From contig JAFGER010000094.1 in assembly GCA_016931495.1 (NCBI GenBank), positions 1-40,635 of the forward strand: a stretch of 40,635 nucleotides of DNA, in the 5' to 3' direction. This document shows, piece after piece, positions 1-8,481 of this stretch (its first letter is position 1; each line of letters begins with the position of its first letter). The translations under genes were made by a program, and so were the position numbers. The notes beneath the pieces are model-generated. The model was given only the letters and a program-made list of their open reading frames with translations, made no database searches and had not been told where the DNA came from. The DNA comes from Chlorobiaceae bacterium. GTDB lineage: Bacteria; Bacteroidota; Chlorobiia; Chlorobiales; Chlorobiaceae.

Positions 1-192
1 TGCCAGATCGAGCGTTTTAAACGCTTCGGCGTAGTTGAACTCCTCGTCCAGGGGATTGCTCAGCGACGAATGCTGATGGAGCATGTCGAGATTGAGCTGG
101 TTCGGCCACCAGTCGCGGATCGACCGTCCGCCGCCCATGCCGGAATGCCCGGCGGTGTGGCCCGTTACGGGGCATTTGCTCTGTTCACTCAT
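1..192 (-). CDS. katG: Catalase-peroxidase KatG, N-terminal part (runs off the window)
   Basis: Only the first 64 codons are present; the gene continues past base 1. The product begins [12 protein letters not shown] and contains the block [17 protein letters not shown], the typical N-terminus of bifunctional heme catalase-peroxidases, which remove H2O2 in the cytoplasm. The distal heme-pocket residues lie beyond the edge and cannot be checked. The ATG at 192 is preceded by AAGGAGA at good spacing. It follows the PerR-like gene on the same strand but has its own upstream region: a terminator at 331-359 ends perR, and a Fur/PerR-box-like site lies at 301-319. That arrangement suggests peroxide- or metal-responsive control. 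Identification is confident despite the short fragment. Confidence 0.93.
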   Translation of the reverse strand, partial: MSEQSKCPVTGHTAGHSGMGGGRSIRDWWPNQLNLDMLHQHSSLSNPLDEEFNYAEAFKTLDLA

Positions 193-300
193 GATTGGTC
201 TCCTTTGCTCTTGAAGTGAAGGTATGGGTACTACTCTTTACAAAACTACATCCTGTCCGTTCTGGTTCATGACGTAATGTGATGGTTGTGGCTCTTTTCT

Positions 301-319
301 GATAATCGGAATCGTTATT
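301..319 (-). promoter_or_regulatory. Fur/PerR-box-like operator upstream of katG
   Basis: The 19 bases GATAATCGGAATCGTTATT match the classical 19-bp Fur box consensus at 14 positions by hand count, with outer ATAA/TTAT symmetry. The site lies about 110 bases upstream of the katG ATG and just beyond the perR terminator, so it should act on katG and not on perR. The regulator is inferred from the neighbouring PerR-like gene; a true iron-responsive Fur could also bind. Confidence 0.5.
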
Positions 320-330
320 AATTACAGTCT

Positions 331-359
331 AAAAAAATATCCTCGCATTTCCAGAGGAT
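331..359 (-). terminator. Rho-independent terminator of the PerR-like gene
   Basis: Read on the minus strand, the stem ATCCTC / GAGGAT closes a 9-base loop and is followed by a run of seven T residues (A run at 331-337 on the plus strand). It begins only a few bases after the regulator's stop codon, so it separates that transcript from katG. Confidence 0.8.
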
Positions 360-360
360 T

Positions 361-768
361 TCAGCGTTTTGTGTGGCAATCGGAGCAGGTTCCGAAAAAG
401 TCGATGCGGTGCGATTCAATGTCGAAGTCGGTCGAACGGGCGATCTCTTCGTTGACTTCGGGAAAAAAGCGCTGCTCGAAATCGATGATCTTGCCGCACT
501 TTTTGCAGATCAGATGGTAATGTGGTGACGTTTTCGCCTCGAACCGGTCGAACGTGCTGCCCGCGTCGATCTTCTTGACCAGCCCTTGTTCGATCAGAAT
601 CGCAAGGTTCCGGTACACCGTTCCGAGACTCAGGCTGGGGAACTCCACTTTCAGCCGGTCGTAGAGCCACGACGCGGTCGGATGGGTGTCCGTCGAGCGA
701 AGCAACGCCAGAAGCCGCTCTCTCTGGCGGCTTGATCGATAAAGTTTTGCAGGGTTTTCGTGCTTCAC
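361..768 (-). CDS. perR: Fur-family peroxide-responsive regulator, PerR-like
   Basis: A 135-residue metal-dependent repressor of the Fur superfamily. Residues 1-80 form the winged helix ([12 protein letters not shown] is the recognition-helix signature). Two CxxC pairs (C88/C91 and C128/C131) form the structural zinc site. The regulatory metal ligands are H29, E77, H83, H85 and D96. D96 in the KIIDF motif corresponds to the Asp that distinguishes peroxide-sensing PerR from Fur, which usually has Glu there; E77 is the more Fur-like choice where PerR normally has Asp. Gene position beside katG and near a peroxiredoxin supports a peroxide role. The start is GTG at 768 with no clear Shine-Dalgarno, so the exact N-terminus is less sure. 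The family is certain; the PerR subtype is inferred. Confidence 0.85.
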   Translation of the reverse strand: MKHENPAKLYRSSRQRERLLALLRSTDTHPTASWLYDRLKVEFPSLSLGTVYRNLAILIEQGLVKKIDAGSTFDRFEAKTSPHYHLICKKCGKIIDFEQRFFPEVNEEIARSTDFDIESHRIDFFGTCSDCHTKR

Positions 769-1305
769 GGGAGGTTCACTTTCAAAGAAGTTTTAGCATG
801 AAGTTATTGAAAATTTTGAGAAATGGTGTCGGCGCACCTGCAACAAAAAACGGACACCCCGCGAAGCTGTCCTGGCCGATTGCTGAGAGTACAGCGCGCA
901 ACGGGGCAGTTTCAAAAGTGTCCGGTCAATAAATTGAAGCCGGTTCTGTCTGCCATTCCGAGTCAGACGCAGCTGGTCGGAGAATCCGGAAGGATCTTGT
1001 AAAAGATTGCAGAATAGTCGGTTATTGCAGCAGGTTGAAGACAGGATTTTTCGCTCCGCTCAGAATATTCATCGAATACAGACTGCACTTGTTGTGATCG
1101 AGTGGGTTTTGATGCGGCCTCTTCCGGCTGGTCAGGCCGATCGTTTCCACGGCGCTGACCCGCCTGGCCGTGCCTTTCATCGGGAGCGCATCCATCAGGT
1201 TCCTCGGCAATGGTATCGGCTGTCCGGGGGTGCTGTCAGACAAAAAAAAGGGGCCGCGATTGCGCAGCCCCTTGAGAGAATGGATGTTTCCGGAAGTTCC
1301 GGCGC
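769..1305. other. Intergenic region between the peroxiredoxin and perR
   Basis: No supported gene in 537 bases. It holds the peroxiredoxin terminator (1242-1273). At 845-872, read on the minus strand, a weak hairpin GGACA/TGTCC is followed by six T residues; it could end a short unrecognised transcript, or be chance. The perR promoter must lie near 780-840, but no convincing -35/-10 pair was found. Confidence 0.5.
1242..1273 (-). terminator. Rho-independent terminator of the peroxiredoxin gene
   Basis: On the minus strand the stem AAGGGGC / GCCCCTT encloses a 12-base loop and runs straight into eight T residues. It lies about 30 bases after the peroxiredoxin stop codon. Confidence 0.88.
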
Positions 1306-1977
1306 TTACTTGTCGAGCGATTTGTGGCAGAACCACCAGTCGTAGCACTCGTACTGCTCCTTGCGCTTTTTGGCGTCCGCGATGTTGTTGGCCGGTGGAA
1401 TGATGACCCTGTCCTTGAGCATGGCGTTGTTCGGCCAGTCGGCGGGCATGGCGACCTTTTCCCGGTCGGAAACCTGCAAGGCCTTCACGGCGCGGAGAAT
1501 TTCGTCCATGTTGCGGCCGATCTCCTGCGGGTAGTAGAGCACGAGGCGCACCTTGCCATTCGGGTCGCCCACGAAGACGGCGCGCACGGTGTTGGTGCCC
1601 TTGCCGGGGTGCAGCATGCCGAGCTTGTTGGCGATGCTGTCGTTGGCCGCCACGATCGGGAAGGTGATCTCGATGTCGAGGTTATCCTTGATCCACTCGA
1701 CCCACTTGATGTGCGAGAAGATCTGATCGACGCTCATGCCGATGAGCTTGCAGCCGATCTGTTCAAACTGCTCTGCCCGCTGCTGGAACGCTACGAATTC
1801 GGTGGTGCAGACCGGGGTGTAGTCCGCCGGGTGGCTGAAGAGCACGAACCAGGAGCCTTTCAGGTCGCCGGGGATGCTCATCGGGCCATGCGTGGTCTGT
1901 ACGTTCAGCTCCGGAAAGTCGTCGCCCAGCAGTGGCATGGAAATTTCATAATACGCTTCGTCGTCAAAGTGTGACAT
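1306..1977 (-). CDS. Peroxiredoxin, Prx6/archaeal type
   Basis: A 223-residue thiol peroxidase that reduces H2O2 and organic peroxides in the cytosol. The peroxidatic cysteine is C57 in the motif [11 protein letters not shown]. Two further cysteines near the C-terminus (C211 and C217, in ECYDWWFC) match the arrangement known in archaeal long Prx6-type enzymes, where one C-terminal Cys resolves the disulfide. Length agrees with that class (about 215-250) and is longer than AhpC. The ATG at 1977 has a strong ribosome binding site (AAAGGAGAT). The gene is monocistronic, with its own terminator, next to the perR-katG pair on the same strand. No AhpF-like reductase is nearby, so the electron donor is unknown. 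Family assignment is very secure. Confidence 0.95.
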   Translation of the reverse strand: MSHFDDEAYYEISMPLLGDDFPELNVQTTHGPMSIPGDLKGSWFVLFSHPADYTPVCTTEFVAFQQRAEQFEQIGCKLIGMSVDQIFSHIKWVEWIKDNLDIEITFPIVAANDSIANKLGMLHPGKGTNTVRAVFVGDPNGKVRLVLYYPQEIGRNMDEILRAVKALQVSDREKVAMPADWPNNAMLKDRVIIPPANNIADAKKRKEQYECYDWWFCHKSLDK

Positions 1978-2281
1978 GATGGTTTATCTCCTTTTGGATT
2001 TATTACTGATGTTGTCTGGAAAAAAAGGGTTGTGCTGAAGTGAATCCTCCGGTCGGTTCCCGGAATTCACAGAGCAAGTGACCAAAAGAATCTCCGTCGT
2101 GCGGTATTGGTTCCGGATGATCGGCTTTTTTTTAAAAAAGTCTAAAGAAGCGTTTTCAGAGAGTGAAAAGAACAGCAGGGGGAACCATCGATAGCTACGG
2201 GCGACTCTTGCTCCGCCCCTCGACTGAATTGCGTATATTGCCCGTCAAAATCGTTATCCATCAACCTTATCAGCGGAATCA
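1978..2281. other. Divergent promoter region, peroxiredoxin / SDR gene
   Basis: 304 bases between divergent genes. It contains the peroxiredoxin ribosome binding site and, at 2125-2140, a T8-A6 tract flanked by C and G that could act as an UP-like element or bent DNA. No clear operator or RNA structure was recognised. Confidence 0.45.
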
Positions 2282-3160
2282 ATGAAGAGAGTGCTTGTGG
2301 CCGGGGCGACCGGTTACTTGGGCCGGTATGCGGTGCAGGAGTTCAAGAATCGCGGTTACTGGGTTCGCGCGCTGGTGCGCAATCCCGAGAAGTTCACCAA
2401 GCCGGGGCCGTTTTTCGCGCCAGTGATCGATACGCTTGTTGACGACGTGGTGTTCGGAGACGCCACAAAACCGGAAACCATCGCCGGGCTGTGCGACGGC
2501 ATCGACGTGGTCTTTTCGTCGCTCGGCATGATCAAGCCCGACTTCGAGCACGACAACTTCGACGTTGACTATCAGGGCAACATGAACATCCTCGCCGAGG
2601 CGCTCAAGGCCGGGGTGAAGAAGTTCGTTTACGTTTCGGTGTTCGACGCGCATCGCATGATGAACATCCCGAACGTGCAGGCGCACGAAAAGTTCGTCCG
2701 CGAGTTGCAGGCCTCCAAAATCGAGAGCGCGATCATCCGCCCGAACGGCTTCTTCTCCGAGATCGGCCAGTTCGTTGCCCGCGCCCGCCGCGGCTTCATG
2801 CTGTGGATTGGCGACGGCTACAACCGCCAGAACCCGATCCACGGAGCTGATCTCGCGAAAGTCTGCGCCGATGCGGTTGACAGCAGCGAGCGTGAGATCG
2901 AGGTCGGCGGCCCGGAGGTGTTCACCTACCGCGAAATGGTCGATCTGGCGATTGAAATCGCCGGAACGCAGCCCGCGCAGGTTCCGTTGCCCTTCTGGCT
3001 GGCTGACGGCATCGTCGGTGTGGTCGGCCTCTTCAATCGCGACGTGCACGATGTCGCGCTGTTCGCCACCACGCTCAGCAAGATGGATTTCGTCTCGCCG
3101 AAGTACGGCACCCATCGCCTGCGCGACTTTTTCAATGAGTGCAAATCGCTGCCGCTCTGA
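2282..3160 (+). CDS. Atypical short-chain dehydrogenase / NmrA-like NAD(P)-binding protein
   Basis: A 292-residue protein with an N-terminal Rossmann dinucleotide-binding motif (LVAGATGYLGRY, residues 5-16, GxxGxxG), a basic patch RALVRNPEKF suggesting NADP(H), and the NmrA/atypical-SDR block GVKKFVYVSVFDAH. The usual YxxxK catalytic pair is not obvious, as expected in this subgroup, which includes divinyl-chlorophyllide reductases, NDUFA9-like assembly factors and isoflavone-reductase relatives. No membrane segments or signal peptide. The gene stands alone, with a strong terminator at 3188-3218. In a phototroph a role in tetrapyrrole or quinone metabolism is possible, but the sequence does not settle the substrate. 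Confidence 0.82.
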   Translation: MKRVLVAGATGYLGRYAVQEFKNRGYWVRALVRNPEKFTKPGPFFAPVIDTLVDDVVFGDATKPETIAGLCDGIDVVFSSLGMIKPDFEHDNFDVDYQGNMNILAEALKAGVKKFVYVSVFDAHRMMNIPNVQAHEKFVRELQASKIESAIIRPNGFFSEIGQFVARARRGFMLWIGDGYNRQNPIHGADLAKVCADAVDSSEREIEVGGPEVFTYREMVDLAIEIAGTQPAQVPLPFWLADGIVGVVGLFNRDVHDVALFATTLSKMDFVSPKYGTHRLRDFFNECKSLPL

Positions 3161-3187
3161 TGCGCGGTTGGCCGATATGAAACGAGT

Positions 3188-3218
3188 GAAGCCGGATGTT
3201 CTCCGGCTTCGTTTTTTT
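3188..3218 (+). terminator. Rho-independent terminator of the SDR gene
   Basis: A perfect 9-bp stem GAAGCCGGA / TCCGGCTTC with a 5-base loop is followed, after one G, by seven T residues. It starts 28 bases after the SDR stop codon. Confidence 0.92.
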
Positions 3219-3528
3219 CAGGTTGCCCGTTAGTGACAGCCGTCTTCCGCACTGCACTTTCGAGAGTTTTCATCCGCATATCTTCACCGGCCCGGGAGCG
3301 CTTTTTGGCTTCAAAAGGATCGTCGGCGGTCACCGTTTTTGCCGTGCATCAGTCAAGGACAAGGGTGCGGGGAGGTGATGACGATGAAAAGGCATGACGA
3401 GGTGTCGGGAAGGGTGTGCCGGTGTTTTTTGAAACGAGACGAGCCGTGCACTTTGCCGGGTCAACCGGAGCGTTCTTTCCGGCCGTTTGGAACTTTCGGA
3501 CTGTTTCGTTAGGTTGGATTATTGATCT

Positions 3529-3540
3529 TTCGTGTACGAA
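3529..3540. promoter_or_regulatory. Short palindrome upstream of the marR-ablAB genes
   Basis: TTCGTGTACGAA has 5-bp arms (TTCGT/ACGAA) around GT and lies about 55 bases before the chosen marR start. MarR proteins commonly bind such palindromes in their own promoters, so it is a candidate autoregulatory operator. It is short enough to occur by chance. Confidence 0.3.
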
Positions 3541-3594
3541 ATTATTCTGTGCGAAGGAATATATCCAGCTTTCAATAACCAGTTTGCCGGGAAA

Positions 3595-4134
3595 ATGCAG
3601 CAGCAGGTGTGCGCGGATCGTGATTCCGCCGGTCGCAGTTACGAGGCCCTTCGACGGATTGCAAGGGCGCTCGATGTTCATTCCCGCAAGCTGTACCGGG
3701 AGTGCAGCCTGACGTCGCCGCAGATGCTCTGCCTGCGCTCGCTGAAGTGCGAGGGGGTGCAGATTCTCTCCGCGCTGGCCGCGCGGCTCCATCTCGGCGT
3801 GAGCACCACGAACGGCATCATCGACCGCCTCGAAGCCAAGGGGCTGGTGCGGAGAACCCGCTCGCCGCAAGATCAGCGCAAGGTGTTCATCGCCATCACG
3901 CCTGAAGGCGAGGAGCTGCTCGACAGGGTTCCGGAGCTGATGGGCGACATTTTCGCCCAGGCGTTCGTCCGTTTCGACTCCGAAGAGCAACCGGCGTTCG
4001 CCTCGATGCTCGAACGGCTTGCGGGCTTGCTCGATCCTTCCGGTAACATCCAGCCATATCATGACCTTATCGCTTACGCAGAAACAAGTTATCAAGCGGA
4101 TCGACCCGCAGGCGACCCCATCGCACTGGAGTGA
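3595..4134 (+). CDS. MarR-family transcriptional regulator
   Basis: A 179-residue winged-helix regulator. The core shows the MarR signature: [12 protein letters not shown] (helix 2), [20 protein letters not shown] (recognition helix), [22 protein letters not shown] (the DxR wing). The ATG at 3595 was chosen because it follows a purine-rich GCCGGGAAA and gives a normal family length; a GTG at 3532 would add 21 unmatched residues and run into the palindrome at 3529-3540. The last 25 or so codons overlap the start of ablA in another frame, so the tail is unlikely to be conserved and stop/start overlap may couple translation. Position suggests control of the beta-lysine osmolyte genes. Family certain, target inferred. 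Confidence 0.88.
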   Translation: MQQQVCADRDSAGRSYEALRRIARALDVHSRKLYRECSLTSPQMLCLRSLKCEGVQILSALAARLHLGVSTTNGIIDRLEAKGLVRRTRSPQDQRKVFIAITPEGEELLDRVPELMGDIFAQAFVRFDSEEQPAFASMLERLAGLLDPSGNIQPYHDLIAYAETSYQADRPAGDPIALE

Positions 4135-5377
4135 CTGGCGCTGGCAGATGCGCCACAGCATTCGCGATTTCGACACCTTTGAACGCCTTCTCGACATAAC
4201 CCTCTCCGACGCCCAGCGCAAGGCGTTCAGCGACACGGTGCAGAAATTCCCGATGTCGATTACGCCCTACTACCTCTCGCTCATCAATACCGAAGACATG
4301 GAGAACGATCCTGTCTTTCTCCAGAGCGTCCCCTTGCCGCTCGAACTCAAAATCATGAAAGGCGACATGTCGGATCCCCTGCACGAGGACGAGGACAGCC
4401 CCGCGCCGTGCGTGACGCATCGCTATCCTGACCGCGTGCTGCTTCTGGTGAGCAACACCTGCCCGATGTACTGCCGCCACTGCACCCGCAAGCGCAAGGT
4501 GGGTGACGAGGACACGATTCCCAACCGCTCGGCCATCGCGGCGGGCATCGACTACATTCGCCGGACGCCGCAGGTGCGCGACGTGCTCTTGAGCGGCGGC
4601 GACCCGTTCCTGCTCTCCGACGAGATGCTCGACTGGATTCTCACCGAGCTGCGCACCATCGAGCATGTCGAGATCATCCGCATCGGCACCCGCACGCCGG
4701 TGGTGCTGCCGCAGCGCATCACGCCGGAGCTGGTTTCGATTCTCGGCAAGCACCAGCCGGTGTGGATCAACACGCACTTCAACCATCCGCGCGAAATGAC
4801 CCAGTCGGCCCGCAACGCGCTGGCCCGGCTGGCTGACGGCGGCGTGCCGCTCGGCAACCAGACGGTGCTGCTCTCGGGCATCAACGACTGCCCGCGCATC
4901 ATGAAGGCGCTGGTGCACAAGCTGGTGGCCAACCGCGTCCGCCCGTATTACCTCTACCAGTGCGACCTCTCCGAGGGGCTGTCGCACTTCCGGACGCCGG
5001 TGGGCAAGGGAATCGAGATTCTCGAAAGCCTCATCGGCCACACCAGCGGTTTCTGCGTGCCAACTTACGTCATCGATGCGCCGGGCGGCGGCGGCAAGAT
5101 TCCGGTGATGCCGAACTACCTCATTTCGTGGTCAACCAACAAGGTGGTGCTGCGCAACTACGAGGGGGTCATCACCACCTACAAGGAGCCGGACTCCTAC
5201 GAGCCGACCTTCTGCGACCGCAACTGCGCCGGGTGCGATTTGCAGCTCAACCTCGATGACGCCGACAAGTCGCAGGCCATCGGCGTGGAGCAGCTTCTGG
5301 CCGACCACGACCAGACCATTTCGCTCATCCCGGCCTCGAACGCGCGCCACAAGCGGCGGAAGGGGGAGAGCTCATGA
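4061..5377 (+). CDS. ablA: Lysine 2,3-aminomutase
   Basis: A 438-residue radical SAM/PLP enzyme converting L-lysine to L-beta-lysine. The cluster motif CxxxCxxC is C134, C138, C141 ([14 protein letters not shown]). K346 in APGGGGK is the PLP lysine. D302 (in QCDLSEG) and D339 (in YVIDAPGG) match the two aspartates that hold the lysine side-chain amine; glutamate 2,3-aminomutases lack them, so lysine is the likely substrate. The C-terminal CDRNCAGC matches the zinc-binding tail. The ATG at 4061 precedes the conserved WSDWRWQ block and lies inside the end of marR (74-base overlap), with no clear Shine-Dalgarno. The stop overlaps ablB (ATGA). The pair makes N-epsilon-acetyl-beta-lysine, a salt-stress solute known from methanogens and, as I recall, reported in green sulfur bacteria. 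Confidence 0.95.
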   Translation: MTLSLTQKQVIKRIDPQATPSHWSDWRWQMRHSIRDFDTFERLLDITLSDAQRKAFSDTVQKFPMSITPYYLSLINTEDMENDPVFLQSVPLPLELKIMKGDMSDPLHEDEDSPAPCVTHRYPDRVLLLVSNTCPMYCRHCTRKRKVGDEDTIPNRSAIAAGIDYIRRTPQVRDVLLSGGDPFLLSDEMLDWILTELRTIEHVEIIRIGTRTPVVLPQRITPELVSILGKHQPVWINTHFNHPREMTQSARNALARLADGGVPLGNQTVLLSGINDCPRIMKALVHKLVANRVRPYYLYQCDLSEGLSHFRTPVGKGIEILESLIGHTSGFCVPTYVIDAPGGGGKIPVMPNYLISWSTNKVVLRNYEGVITTYKEPDSYEPTFCDRNCAGCDLQLNLDDADKSQAIGVEQLLADHDQTISLIPASNARHKRRKGESS

Positions 5378-6225
5378 TTTCCACACCCGACATCATCGAA
5401 ACCCGCTTCGGCGCGCTCTTGCAGCACGGGCCGTTCAGCAGGCGCATCTATCTCATGAAGATTGGCGAGGCTGATCCGTCGGAATTGCCGCATCAGCTCG
5501 AAGAAATGGCGCGGCGGAAAGGCTATACGAAGATTTTCGCCAAGCTGCCGAAAGGTTCGGAAGGGGAGTTTGTCGCGAATGGTTACCGGATCGAAGCGTC
5601 GGTGCCGGGCTTTTATCGCGGAGACACGGAGGCGCTGTTCCTGGCGCGATACCTCGATCCCGCCCGCGCCGAATCGCCGGACGCCGCCGAAATGGCCCGC
5701 ATCGTGGAGCTGGCATCCGGCAAGCCCGCCGCCGCGCCGCCGCCGCTTCCGGCGGAGTTCACGCTTCGCGCCTGCACCCGCGACGACGTCGAGGCGATGG
5801 CCGCAATCTACCGCGAAGTTTTTCCCACCTATCCTTTCCCGATCCACGACCCGGCCTGGCTGCTCGAAACGATGGAGAGCCACATCGACTACTTCGGCAT
5901 CGAGGATGCGCAACAGGGGGGCCGCCTCGTCGCGCTGGCCTCCTCGGAGATGGACCTCGACGGCCTGAACGTCGAAATGACCGACTTCGCGACGCTGCCC
6001 GGCTTCCGTGGCCGCAACCTCTCGCTGCACCTGCTCGCCGAAATGGAGGCGGCGATGCACCGCAAAGGGATGCGCACGGCCTACACCATCGCCCGGGCGA
6101 TGTCGCCCGGCATGAACATCACCTTCGCCAGGGCCGGCTACCGCTTCAGCGGCACGCTCGTCATGAACACCAACATCTCCGGCGGCATCGAGAGTATGAA
6201 CGTCTGGTACCGGAATTTCAGTTGA
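5374..6225 (+). CDS. ablB: Beta-lysine N6-acetyltransferase, GNAT family
   Basis: A 283-residue protein with an N-terminal extension (residues 1-120) typical of the archaeal/bacterial AblB type and a C-terminal GNAT domain (about 128-270). The acetyl-CoA-binding stretch is seen in [19 protein letters not shown], corresponding to the R/Q-x-x-G-x-G/A loop in relaxed form, followed by the GNAT motif B region ending [18 protein letters not shown]. It would acetylate the epsilon amine of L-beta-lysine. The start ATG overlaps the ablA stop as ATGA with GGGGAGAG in front, so translation is coupled. Assignment depends partly on the ablA neighbour; by itself the sequence would be called a GNAT acetyltransferase. 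Confidence 0.9.
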   Translation: MISTPDIIETRFGALLQHGPFSRRIYLMKIGEADPSELPHQLEEMARRKGYTKIFAKLPKGSEGEFVANGYRIEASVPGFYRGDTEALFLARYLDPARAESPDAAEMARIVELASGKPAAAPPPLPAEFTLRACTRDDVEAMAAIYREVFPTYPFPIHDPAWLLETMESHIDYFGIEDAQQGGRLVALASSEMDLDGLNVEMTDFATLPGFRGRNLSLHLLAEMEAAMHRKGMRTAYTIARAMSPGMNITFARAGYRFSGTLVMNTNISGGIESMNVWYRNFS

Positions 6226-6298
6226 GCGCAGGTGTTCATGCGTTCTCGGAAAGAATGCCCGTCGTGCGTTACGGCTGTGGGGGGGCTGGCAGGCAGGG

Positions 6299-7270
6299 TC
6301 AGCTCCTGCCGAGAAGAAGGGTGCTTGCCGTTCTGTTTCGCCGGGCGACAAGTTCGATCACTATGGGGCCAAGCAGGCCGGCGATGGTGCCTGCTGCGAA
6401 AAGCAGCCAGGTGTTGGTGAGGCCGAGTTTGGTCAGCGTGATTCTCGACGCGGCGGTAAAGAAGACATGGAAAAGATAGATGGCGTAGGAATAGTTGCCG
6501 ATTGCGGCCAGCCATCCTGATTCGGCTTTCGTGAAAAGAAGGGCCGAGCAGGTTAACGTACCGATGACGAGCGCGTTGATGGAGCGGCGTTCACCTCCGT
6601 ATTCGTGACCAAAAAAGACGAGAAAGAGGATCACGGCAGCGACGGCGATGTAGCCTTTTGCCTGGGGATGACTGAGTTGCAGGGGGAAGCGGGTGCTGTA
6701 GAGGCCCGCAAGAAAATAGGGGAACAGATAGAAGGCTCCGGCGATGGAAAACCAGGGCGTGCCGACATTGGCGACGTATGCTATGGCCGCGACGAGGTAA
6801 ACGATGGCAAAGTTTTTCCGGCTCTCAAGCACTTTCCATTGTTCGAGCAGCATGATGACGATAAAGATCAGAAAGAGCGATTCGAGAAACCAGTAGTGCG
6901 CGACGGGCTTGAGATGGAGATACTGCCACTCCTGGATCTGCTGGTTGGTGCCGGGGGTGATGGCCTGAACGATGGCGAAGATGGTGCCTATCACGAGCAT
7001 GGGAACGATCAGGCGGCGTATCTTGCCGTTGACGAAGCCTTTCCAGTTGCCCGAGTAGGGCCTCCAGCCGTAAACCAGTCCCGACAGAAAGGTAAAGAGC
7101 GGCATCCTGATGTAGGCGAGGAGGTTATTGGCATCCTTGAGAAATCCTTCATGCAATTTGAGCCCTGTGTCCGGCGTGATGCCGATCACATGGTACGCCA
7201 CAAGCAGGATGCATGCCAGGCCTCTGAGGGTGTCAACGGGGATGTTGCGTTTTTTTGTTTTTGTTGCCAT
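6299..7270 (-). CDS. Acyltransferase 3 family membrane protein (EPS modification)
   Basis: A 323-residue polytopic protein of the acyltransferase-3/OafA-WecH family, which O-acylates sugars of surface polysaccharides at the inner membrane. It begins with the family signature (NIPVDTLRGLACILLVAYHVIG, with the conserved R and H) and has about ten hydrophobic segments. The ATG at 7270 was chosen because it places this signature at the N-terminus; there is no clear Shine-Dalgarno. It lies 14 bases after the preceding glycosyltransferase gene and is the last gene of the long minus-strand EPS operon, facing ablB across 73 bases with no obvious terminator. The acyl group and target sugar cannot be told. 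Confidence 0.88.
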   Translation of the reverse strand: MATKTKKRNIPVDTLRGLACILLVAYHVIGITPDTGLKLHEGFLKDANNLLAYIRMPLFTFLSGLVYGWRPYSGNWKGFVNGKIRRLIVPMLVIGTIFAIVQAITPGTNQQIQEWQYLHLKPVAHYWFLESLFLIFIVIMLLEQWKVLESRKNFAIVYLVAAIAYVANVGTPWFSIAGAFYLFPYFLAGLYSTRFPLQLSHPQAKGYIAVAAVILFLVFFGHEYGGERRSINALVIGTLTCSALLFTKAESGWLAAIGNYSYAIYLFHVFFTAASRITLTKLGLTNTWLLFAAGTIAGLLGPIVIELVARRNRTASTLLLGRS

Positions 7271-7284
7271 CGGTCGGGTTTGTT

Positions 7285-8481
7285 TCAGATTGATTCCCTG
7301 GTGGTTCGGACCCATGCACTGCTTTTCTTGCGGATCAGCATGGCGGCGTAGAGGGGGATTTTCCAGAGGATGTAGAAGGGGGCGGCGGCAAGGACGAGCC
7401 AGGTGGAGAGCGGGGCTTTGCGCTGGATCTGTCCGGAGAAGACGTAAAGAATCAGGATTGCCCACCATCCGGCGACGGTCGCCAGCCAGGGGCCGTGAAG
7501 CGTGAGCAGCGCCAGAAGCGACACGATGGCGAAGAGCAGGGCGAGCAGGGAGAGCGGAGGAATGGCAAGTTCGGCGAAGGCGACCAGATATTTTGGCTTG
7601 CCGGTGCGCGCAAAGAGCTTCAGCAGCGGCAGGGCCATGCTTCTGACCAGCGCGAATCGTCCGCTTTCCCAGCGGCTGCGCTGGCTCGATGCGTTTTTCG
7701 ACGAGGTGACCATGTCGCTTCGCACGACGGCGTCGGGGTTGTAGTGAACGCTGATGCCATCCTGAAGCAGTCGAACGCTGAACTCCATATCCTCGACAAT
7801 CGAGTGGCACGGCCACCCGTTTTTTTCCAGCAACGCGCGTCTGAAGGCCATGCCGTTGCCCTTGAGCACGCAGGTTCCCGAGAGCCGGAACGGCCCGGCC
7901 ATGCGAAGGTGGTTGAAGACGTTGAAGGCCGCATCGAGCAGCCCCGGACGCCATCCCGCCTCGGGGTTGCTGACGCCGTTGTAGGCCTGCAATGCCTCGA
8001 TGCCCGGCTGGCTGAACGAGAGGCTCACTTCACGCAGGTAGTCCGGATCGGCGGCAACGTCGGCGTCGATGATGGTGATCACCTCGACCTGCCGGTACAG
8101 CTCTTTGCGTTCGCGCAGGAACCAGTCGAGCGCCTGCCCCTTGCCCCGGTTGACCGTGTCGGTGCGTTCGGCGACCGTCGCTCCGGCTTTTCGGGCCATC
8201 TCCGCAGTCCGGTCGGAGCAATTGTCGGCGATAACGAAGATGCTGGTCAGCTCCGCCGGCCAGTTGCCTGCCCTGATGCTTTCGATGGTGCGCACGATGC
8301 CCGTCTCCTCATTGTGCGCCGGAATGAGCACGCCAATCCTGAGCATCCGGTTCGCGGCAACGCGCTCCTTTCTGAACAGGTAGGCCGCGATGGTGACCAC
8401 AAAAAGATAGGCCGCCGGAAGGGAGAGCAGGATGACCAGCAGCCTGACGATGAGTTCCACGAGTTCGGCGACGTGGTTCAT
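7285..8481 (-). CDS. Membrane glycosyltransferase, family 2
   Basis: A 398-residue GT2 enzyme of the processive, membrane-embedded type. One N-terminal membrane helix (about 10-32) is followed by a GT-A domain: IGVLIPAHNEE, IIDADVAADPDYL (the DxD metal site), VEDMEFSVRLL (catalytic-base ED) and QRSRWESGR (a Q-x-x-RW-like motif). Three or more hydrophobic segments close the C-terminus (about 300-385). It probably adds or polymerises a sugar on the lipid-linked EPS unit at the cytoplasmic face. The start codon overlaps the stop of the upstream GT4 gene (ATGA). Donor and acceptor sugars are unknown. Confidence 0.9.
   Translation of the reverse strand: MNHVAELVELIVRLLVILLSLPAAYLFVVTIAAYLFRKERVAANRMLRIGVLIPAHNEETGIVRTIESIRAGNWPAELTSIFVIADNCSDRTAEMARKAGATVAERTDTVNRGKGQALDWFLRERKELYRQVEVITIIDADVAADPDYLREVSLSFSQPGIEALQAYNGVSNPEAGWRPGLLDAAFNVFNHLRMAGPFRLSGTCVLKGNGMAFRRALLEKNGWPCHSIVEDMEFSVRLLQDGISVHYNPDAVVRSDMVTSSKNASSQRSRWESGRFALVRSMALPLLKLFARTGKPKYLVAFAELAIPPLSLLALLFAIVSLLALLTLHGPWLATVAGWWAILILYVFSGQIQRKAPLSTWLVLAAAPFYILWKIPLYAAMLIRKKSSAWVRTTRESI

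Larger units (their letters stand above)
3161..3594. other. Intergenic region, SDR terminator and marR leader
   Basis: 434 bases without a supported gene. It contains the terminator at 3188-3218 and, near its end, the palindrome at 3529-3540. A long minus-strand reading frame crosses this region and the marR gene, but its composition marks it as a shadow. Confidence 0.5.

Noticed and set aside
1324-1974. A 216-codon plus-strand frame opposite the peroxiredoxin
   Set aside because: Shadow of the peroxiredoxin gene, which has a strong ribosome site, motifs and terminator.
2282-3160. 8-vinyl (divinyl chlorophyllide) reductase BciA
   Set aside because: The protein belongs to the same broad SDR group, but it looks shorter than I remember BciA and shows no feature or neighbour tying it to chlorophyll synthesis.
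3349-4236. A 295-codon minus-strand frame across the marR region
   Set aside because: It is the reverse of the MarR and ablA coding sequence with no family motifs; the plus-strand gene is unmistakable.
4061-5377. Glutamate 2,3-aminomutase as the product of the radical SAM/PLP gene
   Set aside because: D302 and D339, the two lysine-binding aspartates, are both present, and the next gene is the beta-lysine acetyltransferase.
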